From Parabacteroides bouchesdurhonensis (GTDB lineage: Bacteria > Bacteroidota > Bacteroidia > Bacteroidales > Tannerellaceae), in NCBI RefSeq assembly GCF_900186615.1, contig NZ_LT896588.1:3593119-3657118 (forward strand): a stretch of DNA of 64,000 bases, written 5' to 3'. The notes under the pieces are model-generated. The model searched no databases. It saw nothing but the letters and a program-made list of their open reading frames with translations, and was not told the DNA's origin. Positions 53,559-62,520 of the stretch are shown piece by piece; the first letter of the stretch is position 1, and every line of letters begins with the position of its first letter. Position numbers and translations under genes: made by a program.

Positions 53559-54421
53559 TTACTTCCGCTTCCGTTCTTTCTCATCGTCCTGCTCCATCCG
53601 TTTGTTCAGCCGTTCCCGCATCTTGTCTAAAAAACACGTGCGGCTTTCGTTCTTGCGCCGCTTCATATCCGTATAGGTACTGTAACAATCACGGATGTCG
53701 ATGTTCAGGAGAATACCCACAAAGGCGGCTAACTCATGTATCGGGGTTTCCCCGTTGTTGATACTGCCCATTTCACTGAGTCCGTACACTATTTCCACCA
53801 ATTCAATGGCACTGCCCGTCCATTGATAGGAGCCTTTAACCTTTAACAGTTCGGCGGACATATCTTCATTGCCATTTTGCAGGTAAGTATGCTTCACTGA
53901 TAAGAAGGCGTACAGCATCTCCATTGCCATAATGCGGGCGACAAGGCGGTCATATCCCGTGCCGAACTCCGTTTCGTCGTCTAGATGGCACACATCCACA
54001 TCAATCATATTTTCTTGTCTTCCACGCAGGAAGTAATAGTTGTCCATGTAAGTGGCTCCGCTACGGTAATATTGGAAAAACGCCACATGGCGGTCAAAGA
54101 ACATTTTCTGTTCCTCCTGCTGTTTTTCATAATAATCGTCCAGCTCTTCCTCACCCGGAGGTCGTTGGCTCTCGATACGCAATATATGGTGGAAATAGAA
54201 TAGCGGCCCCAGAATCCGGGGCTTGTACTGTTTGAAAAAGGCGATTTCTTCGGTATCGCTCTCAAAGGGTCGGATTGGACAAACACTTTCAATTCGGTCA
54301 GCTTTTCTTTCAGGAAAATAAGCATTGTCTTACAATCCCTGATGATATGATTCCCGTTCAGGTCGATGGCAGCTATCCGATTATCCACCTCCTGTATCAT
54401 TTCTTCACATTTTATCTGCAT
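53559..54421 (-). pseudogene. rteC: rteC, frameshifted
   Basis: RteC activates the excision genes of CTnDOT-type elements when induced. The N-terminal 52 residues run in one frame to FVQSDP. A missing T near 54264-54266 then shifts to LRAIPKK; restoring it gives FESDTEEIAFFKQYKPR and the known RteC body (FFDRHVAFFQYYRSGATYMD, then SYQWTGSAIELVEIVY). Total 863 bases, one short of 288 codons. The element should therefore be unable to activate excision. Confidence 0.85.
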
Positions 54422-54519
54422 TAAACATTCTCTTTGATTTCGGGCGCAAAGTTACGAATATCAAGCGGATAGCTATTTATTGAAAACAGACCATTCTGTT
54501 AGTATTTTTAAGTAGGCAG

Positions 54520-55373
54520 CTACTCTTTGTCGGAAGATTGCAAATATTGTTGCCGGATATTACTCGGCGTATCTCCGATATTAGCTTTGCAGAAACAGTT
54601 GAATTCCTGCGGAGAAGAAAAATTAAATTCATCAATAATATCGACGAAGGAGATATAAATTTGTGATAGGCGGAACTTCACATTTTCCGCACGTTTCCGT
54701 ATCAACCATTGATGGACGGATACACCGAACTCGTTCTTGAATATCCGGCGAAAGGTATGCACACCATAGCCGCAAAGCTCTGCCAATTCATCCGTATTGT
54801 TGGCTTTACGGTAGTGTGTCATTACAAGGCTTCGGAATGGTACTTGCTCGTCGGTCATCGGATGAAAAAACGACTGTAACTCTTCAGAATCATAATAGCG
54901 GGTGAACACCCATATCAGTTCCTTGTGTTTCAGCTTCCACAGGTCGAAGTCGTGCGTTTCGTCCATGAGATAGGAAACGATTCCGGCCATGAGGATTTGC
55001 AGGGAATCTGGGATGGTGAGTTTGCAACAATATACTTTGGATTGGATATGGCGGTGCGAGTAGAGATAGGCAAGTATGCACTTTTCACTCTGGCAGACTG
55101 TGTTGTTGAATTTATGCACCAGCAAAGTTACATCGCTCAGGGCGATGCCGCTACATTCACTTCCACGGGGAACGAACATCACTTCCCCGGCGCACAGTAT
55201 TTCGTCATGGAACAGCGTGCTGCTTATCCGTGCGTGTCCGCTACGGCAAAATATCAGATAGTTGATTTCGTGTCGTCGTTATGAACCATTTCTTCTTTCT
55301 GATAGTTTTTCACCTCAAAATGGCAGTCAATCGGACTTTCATCGCAAAACGGCGGTCTATGCTTCATATCCAT
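54520..55373 (-). pseudogene. AraC-family regulator, frameshifted
   Basis: An AraC-type transcription factor. From the ATG at 55373 (MDMKHRPPFCDES) the frame is lost at about 55278 after KEEMVHN. One added A gives RRHEINYLIFCRSGHARIS, the cupin-like domain, and the rest is open to the stop, including the helix-turn-helix domain at the C-terminus (LAELCGYGVHTFRRIFKNEF). 854 bases, one short of 285 codons. It lies at the right of the island, next to the redox/aminotransferase genes. Confidence 0.8.
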
Positions 55374-55476
55374 TACTTATGTTCAACTATTGTTTTTCTT
55401 TATTGAACTCGCCGAAAGAATACCGGACCAGGACAATTGGTATAAATTGAAAGGCTCACACATGCTTTCATTTAAT

Positions 55477-55515
55477 AATCCCGGCAAGAGCCATACAAAA
55501 GAGGTTTGCCGGGAT
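55477..55515 (-). terminator. Hairpin past the RibD-like gene
   Basis: AATCCCGGCAA (55477-55487) pairs with TTGCCGGGATT (55505-55515); leftward it is followed by an A/T-rich stretch. It lies 31 bases past the stop of the RibD-like gene, the end of the long leftward operon. Confidence 0.7.
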
Positions 55516-55545
55516 TCATCCGTTTTTAATCAGCGATTGCTAACT

Positions 55546-56259
55546 CTATACTTTATACCTCAACCAGACAGAGCTTCCCTCCAGTTGCTTAACTTCCAAC
55601 AACCTAAAACCTTTAGCCAGGTCAGTGGTAAGATTATCCTTTGTCATAAACAGAGTCTGGGTTTCCCTTGAACCGTCGGCTGCCGGAGCGATAACGATGC
55701 TTAACTCATCGCAAAAACCTGCTTGGATAAAAGACCAGTTGAGTACGCCGCCACCGCCAAGCATAAGCATTTCTATATCAAACAACTTTTTTAGTTTACT
55801 CAGCAGGATTTCATAATCCAATTTATCTTCACCGGCAATAATATAAGAAATACCAAGCTTGCGCAAGAAGGCTTTATACGCATTACTTGTCTGTGATGTC
55901 AAAATCTCAATCACCTCCGCAACTGTATCTTCGTATGTTAGTATATGTGATTTCCAACCAAGTCTTCCGGACAGGTCGATAGAGACATAATACATATCGC
56001 TTTTCCTTGCGACAAAGTCACCTTCGGGAACAACTGCCGCATTCTCATCGAGCACAGGTTTTTCGTAGAATGTGAAATTATCGTCTGTAGTGACTCGCCC
56101 GGACAACCACCCCTGATGTTTATAATAGGGTTGTTTGCCAAAAGCTATGTTATAGAATTCTTGGATAGCTTGCTCTCCTTCGGGAATTTCCATATAATTC
56201 CCCATAATTTTCCCATCGAGGGATGTCAGCATGTGACAAAAAATATAAGGTCTGTTCAT
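55546..56259 (-). CDS. RibD C-terminal / dihydrofolate-reductase-family reductase
   Basis: A 237-residue reductase of the RibD_C superfamily (NADPH-dependent reduction of pyrimidine or pterin-like substrates). Start YIFCHMLTSLDGKIMGNYM and the glycine-rich NADPH site LMLGGGGVLNWSFIQAGF at about residues 165-182 are typical. Free-standing members in Bacteroidales have unknown substrates. It ends the leftward gene run; the gap to the EamA gene is 174 bases, so a separate promoter is possible. Confidence 0.85.
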   Translation of the reverse strand: MNRPYIFCHMLTSLDGKIMGNYMEIPEGEQAIQEFYNIAFGKQPYYKHQGWLSGRVTTDDNFTFYEKPVLDENAAVVPEGDFVARKSDMYYVSIDLSGRLGWKSHILTYEDTVAEVIEILTSQTSNAYKAFLRKLGISYIIAGEDKLDYEILLSKLKKLFDIEMLMLGGGGVLNWSFIQAGFCDELSIVIAPAADGSRETQTLFMTKDNLTTDLAKGFRLLEVKQLEGSSVWLRYKV

Positions 56260-56433
56260 ATCTGATTTATAATGTATTTAAGAAATTATTATTTTGAGAT
56301 GAAACGTTTTCACCTTAACCCGGGAAAATTTACAATGTAATAGCCAAGGATGTATGAAAACTTTAAGGTAATTGAGATGAATGCTATTTATCTTGTTTTA
56401 AATTCCGGAAAAAGGCAAAAACGTTTTTTATTA

Positions 56434-57366
56434 TTATGAGGAACGGTTTCTATGTTTTCTGCCAATCAACATTACTCCTAACAAAATAAGCAACAGGCCG
56501 GACATCTGGATCAGAGTTACCTTTTCACTACCGATAAAGACTCCCAATAAAACAGCTATGAACGGATTCACATACGCATGGGTGCCAACCTCTGCCGCCG
56601 GACGGACTTTCAACAACCATACATAAGCTGAGTAAGCAAGCAAAGAACCAAATAAAATTAAATAGACAAGTGAAAGCCAACCGACAGATGATACACTGCT
56701 CAACGAAACATTTGCCAGGTCCTTATTGAAAAGAGAACATGTCCAGAACATTCCGCCGGCAAAAAGCATCTGCCAGGCCGAACCGGCAAAAGCGTTCACC
56801 TTTTCCTCCCGTGAAGACCGGTATTTGGCATAAAGTGTACCTGAAGCCCACGAAATACATCCGAAAACCAATAGTAAGAATCCCCGTTCGCTATGAGGTA
56901 AAAGCCATTCTGAACCGAGCTGTTCCATGTAAAGCATCGCCACACCGGAAAACCCCATTATTCCTCCTGCTATTGTAAAAAAGCTACCGAAATTAGACTT
57001 CCACATAGGAACATCCAATAATAAAATCCAAAGTGCAGTGGAAGAGGCGATGATAGCCACAAAGCTGCTGGTTACATAACGTTGAGCCAGCATAACTACC
57101 GCCATATCGATGAACAACAATATAATACCACTAATGGCCGAACGCATGACAAGGCTTTTCCTGAATACTTGTTCCCCGCGTAAATAACAGATACCGAGCA
57201 GGATCAATCCGGCAGCGGTAAACCGTAACGCACCCAGCAAAAAGGGAGGGAAATCCTTCAACGCCACGCCTATAAAGAAATAGGTAGAACCCCAAACAAC
57301 ATAGATCAGGAAGTAGGCAATGATAATGCCTGCCAGGCTCCCGTCAACACGATTCTTTCTTTCCAT
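56434..57366 (-). CDS. EamA/DMT-family transporter
   Basis: A 310-residue drug/metabolite transporter with about ten membrane helices in two EamA halves. The second half ends VGTHAYVNPFIAVLLGVFIG, a typical signature. Such proteins export amino acids or metabolites. It lies 57 bases after the PatB/MalY aminotransferase gene, so export of a product of that enzyme is a plausible guess. Confidence 0.9.
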   Translation of the reverse strand: MERKNRVDGSLAGIIIAYFLIYVVWGSTYFFIGVALKDFPPFLLGALRFTAAGLILLGICYLRGEQVFRKSLVMRSAISGIILLFIDMAVVMLAQRYVTSSFVAIIASSTALWILLLDVPMWKSNFGSFFTIAGGIMGFSGVAMLYMEQLGSEWLLPHSERGFLLLVFGCISWASGTLYAKYRSSREEKVNAFAGSAWQMLFAGGMFWTCSLFNKDLANVSLSSVSSVGWLSLVYLILFGSLLAYSAYVWLLKVRPAAEVGTHAYVNPFIAVLLGVFIGSEKVTLIQMSGLLLILLGVMLIGRKHRNRSS

Positions 57367-57423
57367 CTTTGTCTTTTTTTACTTGAGTTACGTTACGGTA
57401 CAGTGTGTGCAAATTCAATGATA

Positions 57424-58593
57424 TCAGATCATTGTTTCTTTAATCCCCCTCTTTAACCGGTCCAGACCGTCTATCAGCACCTGCCGGGGGCAGGCTATAT
57501 TCAGGCGGATAAAATTTTCACCGGCTTCACCATACATGCTTCCTTCATTTATCCAGAGCTTTTCTTCTCTCAGCAGCGTTTCCGCAATTTCCTTCGAGCG
57601 GCGTTTCAGTATCGAGCAATCCACCCATACCAGGTATGTGCCTTCCAGCATCACCACCGGGAAGCCCGGGAGGTACTCATTGAAGTAAGCTTTCAGATAG
57701 TTGTAATTCACCACAAGATAATGTTTCAGTTCTTCCAGCCACTCTTCCCCTTCATTGTAAGCGGCTATCAGGGCTTCGACTCCGAACGGATTCACATCAC
57801 AAACCTCATTGATATTGATGGCTTTGTCTATTTCCATACGCATATATTCATCTGCCGAAATAATATTGGCAATCTGCAGTCCTGCCAGATTGAACGCCTT
57901 GCTTGGAGATGTGCATGTGACAGAATGCATCAGGAATTCTTTCGAGATAGAAGCGAAAGGAGTATAGGTATGTCCTGGGAAAACCAGCTCACAATGAATC
58001 TCATCCGCTACAACAATCACATCATTGCGGAGGCAAATCTCACCGATACGTGTCAGTTCCTGCCGGGTCCAGACTCTGCCTGCCGGATTATGGGGGTTAC
58101 ATAGCAGTAACAGCTTTACTTTCGGGTCGGCAGCCTTTTGCTCCAGACCGGTGAAATCGATCCGGTAAGTTTCGTTTATATAAAGAAGGGGATTCTCCAC
58201 TACTTCACAACCGTTATTACGGATGGAAGAGAAAAAACAATTATAAACCGGTGTTTGTACCAGTACTTTGTCTCCCGGAACCGTCAGAGCCTTGATTACG
58301 GCAGACAATGCCGGAACTACTCCCAATGTGTAGGTAATCCAGTCCTTTTTTATCTGCCAGCCGTGCCTTCGGGCGAACCAATTTATTACAGCTTCGTAGT
58401 AAGCGGAAGGAACTTTTGTGTAGCCGAAGATTCCATGCTCCACCCGTTTACGCAACGCTTCCACCACAGGGGGAGCCGTACGGAAATCCATATCGGCTAC
58501 CCACATGGGCAAGACATTTTCTTCCTGAGCCGTATCCCATTTATAGGAATTGGTTCTACGCCGGGGAACTATTTCATCGAAATTGTATTTCAT
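57424..58593 (-). CDS. PatB/MalY-type aminotransferase (cystathionine beta-lyase-like)
   Basis: A 389-residue PLP enzyme of fold type I that cleaves cystathionine or acts as an aminotransferase. Start at 58593; the ATG of this gene overlaps the DUF3737 stop (ATGA). Motifs: NVLPMWVADMDF at the N-terminus, GVVPALSAVI, NPHNPAGRVW, and the PLP-Lys segment TSPSKAFNLAGL near residue 235. Because it overlaps its neighbour it is coupled in translation. Confidence 0.9.
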   Translation of the reverse strand: MKYNFDEIVPRRRTNSYKWDTAQEENVLPMWVADMDFRTAPPVVEALRKRVEHGIFGYTKVPSAYYEAVINWFARRHGWQIKKDWITYTLGVVPALSAVIKALTVPGDKVLVQTPVYNCFFSSIRNNGCEVVENPLLYINETYRIDFTGLEQKAADPKVKLLLLCNPHNPAGRVWTRQELTRIGEICLRNDVIVVADEIHCELVFPGHTYTPFASISKEFLMHSVTCTSPSKAFNLAGLQIANIISADEYMRMEIDKAININEVCDVNPFGVEALIAAYNEGEEWLEELKHYLVVNYNYLKAYFNEYLPGFPVVMLEGTYLVWVDCSILKRRSKEIAETLLREEKLWINEGSMYGEAGENFIRLNIACPRQVLIDGLDRLKRGIKETMI

Positions 58594-59456
58594 TGATTGA
58601 AACAAGTTACGTTGTCCCACAATTGCAGTTCACAGTCAGCCGGAGCCTTGACATTTTCATCGATAATGATTTCACAGTAACTTTCAGCAATGATGTTTCC
58701 GGTACGTGGATTCTTTACACTATGTATAGGACCGTTGATGCTTGCCTGTACGCTGCCGTATTCAAATGCCAGGTCGCAGTCATCCGCCATCGTACAATTT
58801 TCCATCACCAGATCGTGTGTATAGCAAAGGGGTTGAGTGCCTGAAATCTTGCAATTCACCAGATGTAGGTTGTGGGAATGCCAGCCCAAATATTCGCCGT
58901 TCAGTTCGGAGTCATACACCGTTACATTTTCCGTGTTCCAGAAAGCATCTTTCGAGTTGATGACCGCATTGCGGATTTCCACGTTTTTGCAGTATTGGAA
59001 GGAATAATTTCCATTCTGGCTGTAGTTCTCAATGCGGATATTCTCACCGTGCATGAACAGGTAATCGGCTTTGTCTATCTGCACGTTCTTTAATTCCACA
59101 TTGCGACAATGCCACAGAGTTTCCAGTGCATTGGGAAGTTGTACGTTCTCCAACTTTATTCCGTCCATTTCACGAAACATTTTCGGGGCTTCCACTACCG
59201 TATCGGTCATTTGTAAGTTCTGCGAATACCACAAAGCGGCGCGTGCTCCCTCTGTAAAAAAGCAGTTCTTTACCATAAAGCCATTAGTATGCCAGAAAGG
59301 GTATTTGCCTTCGAAACGACAATTTACTGCGATAATGTTACTGCATTCTTTCAGTGCAGATTCACCGGTGTGAATCGTTACATTATCCAATTGCAAATCG
59401 TGTGTAGCAAACAAAGGGCGTTCGCCTTCGTATTCTTTGTTCTTTATTATTTCCAT
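58590..59456 (-). CDS. DUF3737 family protein (right-handed beta-helix)
   Basis: A 288-residue soluble protein made of repeated short strands of the kind found in beta-helices (for example ENVTVYDSELNG, HNLHLVNCKISG, CKNVEIRNAVIN). The DUF3737 family has no known function. It overlaps the PatB/MalY gene by four bases (ATGA), and similar pairs occur in other Bacteroidetes and Firmicutes, so the two probably act together. Confidence 0.85.
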   Translation of the reverse strand: MEIIKNKEYEGERPLFATHDLQLDNVTIHTGESALKECSNIIAVNCRFEGKYPFWHTNGFMVKNCFFTEGARAALWYSQNLQMTDTVVEAPKMFREMDGIKLENVQLPNALETLWHCRNVELKNVQIDKADYLFMHGENIRIENYSQNGNYSFQYCKNVEIRNAVINSKDAFWNTENVTVYDSELNGEYLGWHSHNLHLVNCKISGTQPLCYTHDLVMENCTMADDCDLAFEYGSVQASINGPIHSVKNPRTGNIIAESYCEIIIDENVKAPADCELQLWDNVTCFNQ

Positions 59457-59480
59457 GATTTAATTAGTTCGTTATTTATT

Positions 59481-60176
59481 TTATAATTCCAAGCCCATTT
59501 GATAGGCATTATTAAGATGCTTTTTATCAATATTCCGTGCCGTTTTTTCGCATCCCGTACAACCTCCGGCACAATATATACCTTTCTCATTTCCTCCCAA
59601 CACCTGGCTTATCACCCGGAAATATTGTACAGGATGTTCGAAAGTTGTTTCCTTATCATCACCGGCTGTCATCAACAGGACTGTGTCTTTCGAGGGATAT
59701 TTATCATCGACAGAAATTGCATAGAGTCTTTCAATGAATGCTTTCAGCCGTGCCGTAATGGTCCAGAAGTAGAGTGGCGAGGCCATCACTATTGTATCAC
59801 ATTCGGTAAACAGGGGATATATATCCTGCATACCGTCCTGAACTACGCAACGACGGGCAGGACGCTGACAAGCTCCGCACCCTCTGCAACCTTCCAGCCG
59901 CATACTTCCGAGATAAACTTTCGTAACGGAATGATCCCGTTCCACCAGTCCTTTGATATAAGCGTCTGCCAGGCGGTCGGTGTTGCCAAGTCTTGTCCCG
60001 GCACTCATCAGGACAAGCACTTTCTTTCCGTTTCCCCGGTGGATTTTTTCTACTGCCGGGGGAAGCGGATTATCCGCCGGTTCTTTATCATTCAGATACC
60101 GATGGATAACCGCACTGCCCAGTAATATGCTTCCTGTGGTTATCAATGTATTCCTTATAAATTTTCGTCTCTCCAT
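59481..60176 (-). CDS. NAD(P)H-dependent FMN oxidoreductase, Tat-like signal
   Basis: A 231-residue flavodoxin-fold oxidoreductase. Residues 1-25 have a twin-arginine-like start (MERRKFIRNTLITTGSILLG) suggesting export. The flavodoxin-type FMN loop (VLVLMSAGTRLGNTDRLADA) and GCRGCGACQ (cysteine cluster) follow, then ASPLYFWTITARLKAFIER, the conserved FMN reductase segment. It lies 32 bases after the alpha/beta hydrolase and 24 bases before DUF3737, one operon. Confidence 0.85.
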   Translation of the reverse strand: MERRKFIRNTLITTGSILLGSAVIHRYLNDKEPADNPLPPAVEKIHRGNGKKVLVLMSAGTRLGNTDRLADAYIKGLVERDHSVTKVYLGSMRLEGCRGCGACQRPARRCVVQDGMQDIYPLFTECDTIVMASPLYFWTITARLKAFIERLYAISVDDKYPSKDTVLLMTAGDDKETTFEHPVQYFRVISQVLGGNEKGIYCAGGCTGCEKTARNIDKKHLNNAYQMGLEL

Positions 60177-60208
60177 CTCTTTCCATATTCATAGACAAAC
60201 CGGTAACT

Positions 60209-61261
60209 CTACTTTAAATATTCCTTATAAAACTGTTCTATCTTGTCAAAAGGAATGATGTCTGTCTTGTCATAAAGGTCGGTATGCACTGCACCGGGGA
60301 TAATAAGCAAATGCTTGTTGTCGCCTTTCAGTTTTTTGAAAGCATCCTCACCCATATAGCGCGAATGCGCTTTCTCACCGTGGATGACCATTACGGCACT
60401 GCGTATCTCACCACTGTAAGCAAGGATGGGGGCGTTGAGGAATGCCAAAGACGATGTCATATTCCAGCCCTGACCCGAGTTGATGGAGCGGGGGTGATAA
60501 CCACGCTTTGTCTTGTAATAATCGTAATAGTCTTTCATAAACTGCGGCGCGTCATCGGCGGGTTTGGGGTTCATGACATTACGCTGATATGTGCCGTTCC
60601 TGGCATCAATGGTGCGCTGGGCATTCAGCTGCTGACGCATCCCGTATCGTTCATCGGCTGTCATTTTATCATAATAACTGTTGGCGGTGCATCGGCTGAT
60701 GTCATACATTGTAGATGCTATGGTAGCCTTTATGCGTGTGTCGTTGGCGGCGGCGTTGATGGCAAAGCCGCCCCAACCGCAAACGCCAAGTATACCGATA
60801 CGTTCCGCATCCACATCAGTACGTGTCGCAAGATAGTCCACAGCGGCACTGAAATCTTCCGTGTTGAGGTCGGGTGAGGCTATATTGCGAGGCTGTCCTC
60901 CGCTCTCGCCGGTAAACGAGGGGTCGAAAGCGATGGTCAGGAAGCCGCGTTCGGCAAGCGTCTGCGCATAAAGTCCTGACGACTGCTCTTTCACGGCACC
61001 GAACGGACCGCTCACGGCAATGGCTGCAAGTTTGCCCTCGGCATTCTTGGGGACATACATATCTGCGGCAAGCGTGATGCCATAACGGTTGCGGAAGGTT
61101 ACCTTACTATGCGACACTTTGTCGCTTTGCGGGAATGTCTTGTCCCATTCCTGTGTCAATTCCAACTTTTCCATATTCCCTTCTGTTGTTTTACTTGTCT
61201 GCGCAATGGCTGTTGTACTTATAACTAACAGCCCGACTGCAATAATTGTCTTTATATTCAT
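60209..61261 (-). CDS. Exported alpha/beta hydrolase (dienelactone-hydrolase-like)
   Basis: A 350-residue hydrolase with signal peptide (MNIKTIIAVGLLVISTTAIA, cut before QTS). The nucleophile elbow is GVCGWGG at about residue 176, so Cys is probably the nucleophile, as in dienelactone hydrolases. AFDPSFTGESGGQPRN precedes it, and a His near the C-terminus (IPGAVHTDLYD) completes the triad. Start chosen at 61261; earlier ATG at 61306 would lie ahead of the signal. Confidence 0.85.
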   Translation of the reverse strand: MNIKTIIAVGLLVISTTAIAQTSKTTEGNMEKLELTQEWDKTFPQSDKVSHSKVTFRNRYGITLAADMYVPKNAEGKLAAIAVSGPFGAVKEQSSGLYAQTLAERGFLTIAFDPSFTGESGGQPRNIASPDLNTEDFSAAVDYLATRTDVDAERIGILGVCGWGGFAINAAANDTRIKATIASTMYDISRCTANSYYDKMTADERYGMRQQLNAQRTIDARNGTYQRNVMNPKPADDAPQFMKDYYDYYKTKRGYHPRSINSGQGWNMTSSLAFLNAPILAYSGEIRSAVMVIHGEKAHSRYMGEDAFKKLKGDNKHLLIIPGAVHTDLYDKTDIIPFDKIEQFYKEYLK

Positions 61262-61332
61262 AATGTACTTTATTTTCAGATGTTTCACAATAACTGTTCT
61301 GAACATATTGTTTCCATCTTGTTATTTCTAAT

Positions 61333-61893
61333 TTATTCTTTATCCTGTATTTCAAAAGTTATGCTTACATTCCCCCTTCCCAAAGCCTCTGATAATCCGG
61401 ATGGGTTATCCACTTTACCTATTCGTGTATAGCTGTACGAGCTTGAAAAGGTTTCATAGAACAGCACCACACAACTGGAGCCGTAGAGCATCAGGTCGCC
61501 GGTATGAATAGTTCCCTGGCTGGAAGAAGCTGTGGGCAGGCTGCCCGGCAGGTAGTAGTATTTTTCATTGCCGTTCATTTCGGACATATCTATTGTCATT
61601 GGGAGCAATGCCTTAAAAGCCGTAGCTGTCGCATTGTTTTCCAGCGTCACATTAAAGGAGACTTCTCCGATTGATATTTTAAGATTGTTGCTCATAGGAT
61701 TGTCTGTATTATCATTATTATCACCCGGTTCATTGGGATTCCCGTTATTTCCGGGTTCGTCCGGATTATTATTATCCGGTTCATTCGGAGTTACCGGTTG
61801 CTCTATTTCTCCGATAGGGTCATCCGGGCTGCACGATGTCAGGTTTACTGATAAGGAAAATGCCATGAAGGCAACCATCAAATAGTATTTCAT
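61333..61893 (-). CDS. Cyclophilin-like lipoprotein with Asn/Pro/Gly linker
   Basis: A 186-residue lipoprotein. The ATG at 61893 gives a signal ending in lipobox LTSC. Residues about 25-70 form a low-complexity linker of NEPD/NPNEPG/GDNND units. A cyclophilin-like domain follows (SFNVTLENNATATAFKALLP, then the block GTIHTGDLMLYGSSCVVLFY). Such proteins are encoded next to flavodoxins and alpha/beta hydrolases in Bacteroidetes; function unknown. The gap to the preceding gene is 13 bases. Confidence 0.8.
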   Translation of the reverse strand: MKYYLMVAFMAFSLSVNLTSCSPDDPIGEIEQPVTPNEPDNNNPDEPGNNGNPNEPGDNNDNTDNPMSNNLKISIGEVSFNVTLENNATATAFKALLPMTIDMSEMNGNEKYYYLPGSLPTASSSQGTIHTGDLMLYGSSCVVLFYETFSSSYSYTRIGKVDNPSGLSEALGRGNVSITFEIQDKE

Positions 61894-61906
61894 CTCACCT
61901 AATATT

Positions 61907-62371
61907 TTAGGGTTCAACACTTGTAAGTTCAAACCTTACATTTAGTATAGTTCCGGAAATATTTAAAGCATTAATCCCGTTTTCGATACGCCCGATGGGA
62001 ATCAATGAACCGGAAGACGTTCCATTCCTGTAATAGATGACTATGTTTCCCCAGGGAGCAAACAAAGCGATATCTCCGGCCTGAGGATTCATGCCTGAAG
62101 GGGAATTATCGGTTGTCAATTCAGGGGAAGGCGTGAACACTTTTTCCGTCCCTCCATAATCGTTCAGATCAACTGTCAGAGGAAGACGTGATATGAAATC
62201 CCTGCTCGTCGGGTTGTCATACAGAGTAGCAGTGATAGTTTGTGAGCCTATCACGATTGCCAATCGATGGGCAGTATCGACTACCGGCTCTGTAGCGTTC
62301 ACATCATCCTTTCCACAAGATGCCAGACTGAAAATAGTGGTCAGTACACATAATGCCATCAAATGTTTCAT
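61907..62371 (-). CDS. Cyclophilin-like lipoprotein
   Basis: A 154-residue lipoprotein with lipobox LASC near residue 19. Domain: ITATLYDNPTSRDFISRLPL, LNDYGGTEKVF, then AGDIALFAPWGNIVIYYRNG, the cyclophilin-like fold pattern. It is the first gene of the operon, after a consensus -7 box. It resembles the next gene without the long linker, so the pair arose by duplication or the linker was gained. Confidence 0.85.
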   Translation of the reverse strand: MKHLMALCVLTTIFSLASCGKDDVNATEPVVDTAHRLAIVIGSQTITATLYDNPTSRDFISRLPLTVDLNDYGGTEKVFTPSPELTTDNSPSGMNPQAGDIALFAPWGNIVIYYRNGTSSGSLIPIGRIENGINALNISGTILNVRFELTSVEP

Positions 62372-62417
62372 TCTTTTTTTGTTTTAGGGGTTATCAAACT
62401 ATGTTGTTTCTACACTG

Positions 62418-62425
62418 CAAAATTA
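62418..62425 (-). promoter_or_regulatory. -7 box of the cyclophilin-like/redox operon
   Basis: Minus-strand TAATTTTG matches the consensus, 47 bases upstream of the ATG at 62371. It can drive the whole leftward gene run to 55.5 kb. Confidence 0.45.
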
Positions 62426-62520
62426 CGGGAAGAAAAAGACTTCCTTTGTAGATGAATTACAGACATCATTACCTCAATTACAGATATTACCATTCAAATG
62501 GAAAAAATGAACCTGTTCCA

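Noticed and set aside
54005-54421. Separate 138-codon gene before rteC
   Set aside because: Its first 52 residues are the N-terminus of rteC, and the rest is the out-of-frame shadow.
55390-55671. Rightward frame of 93 codons past the AraC gene
   Set aside because: It runs across the terminator hairpin and into the RibD-like gene on the other strand; no family seen.
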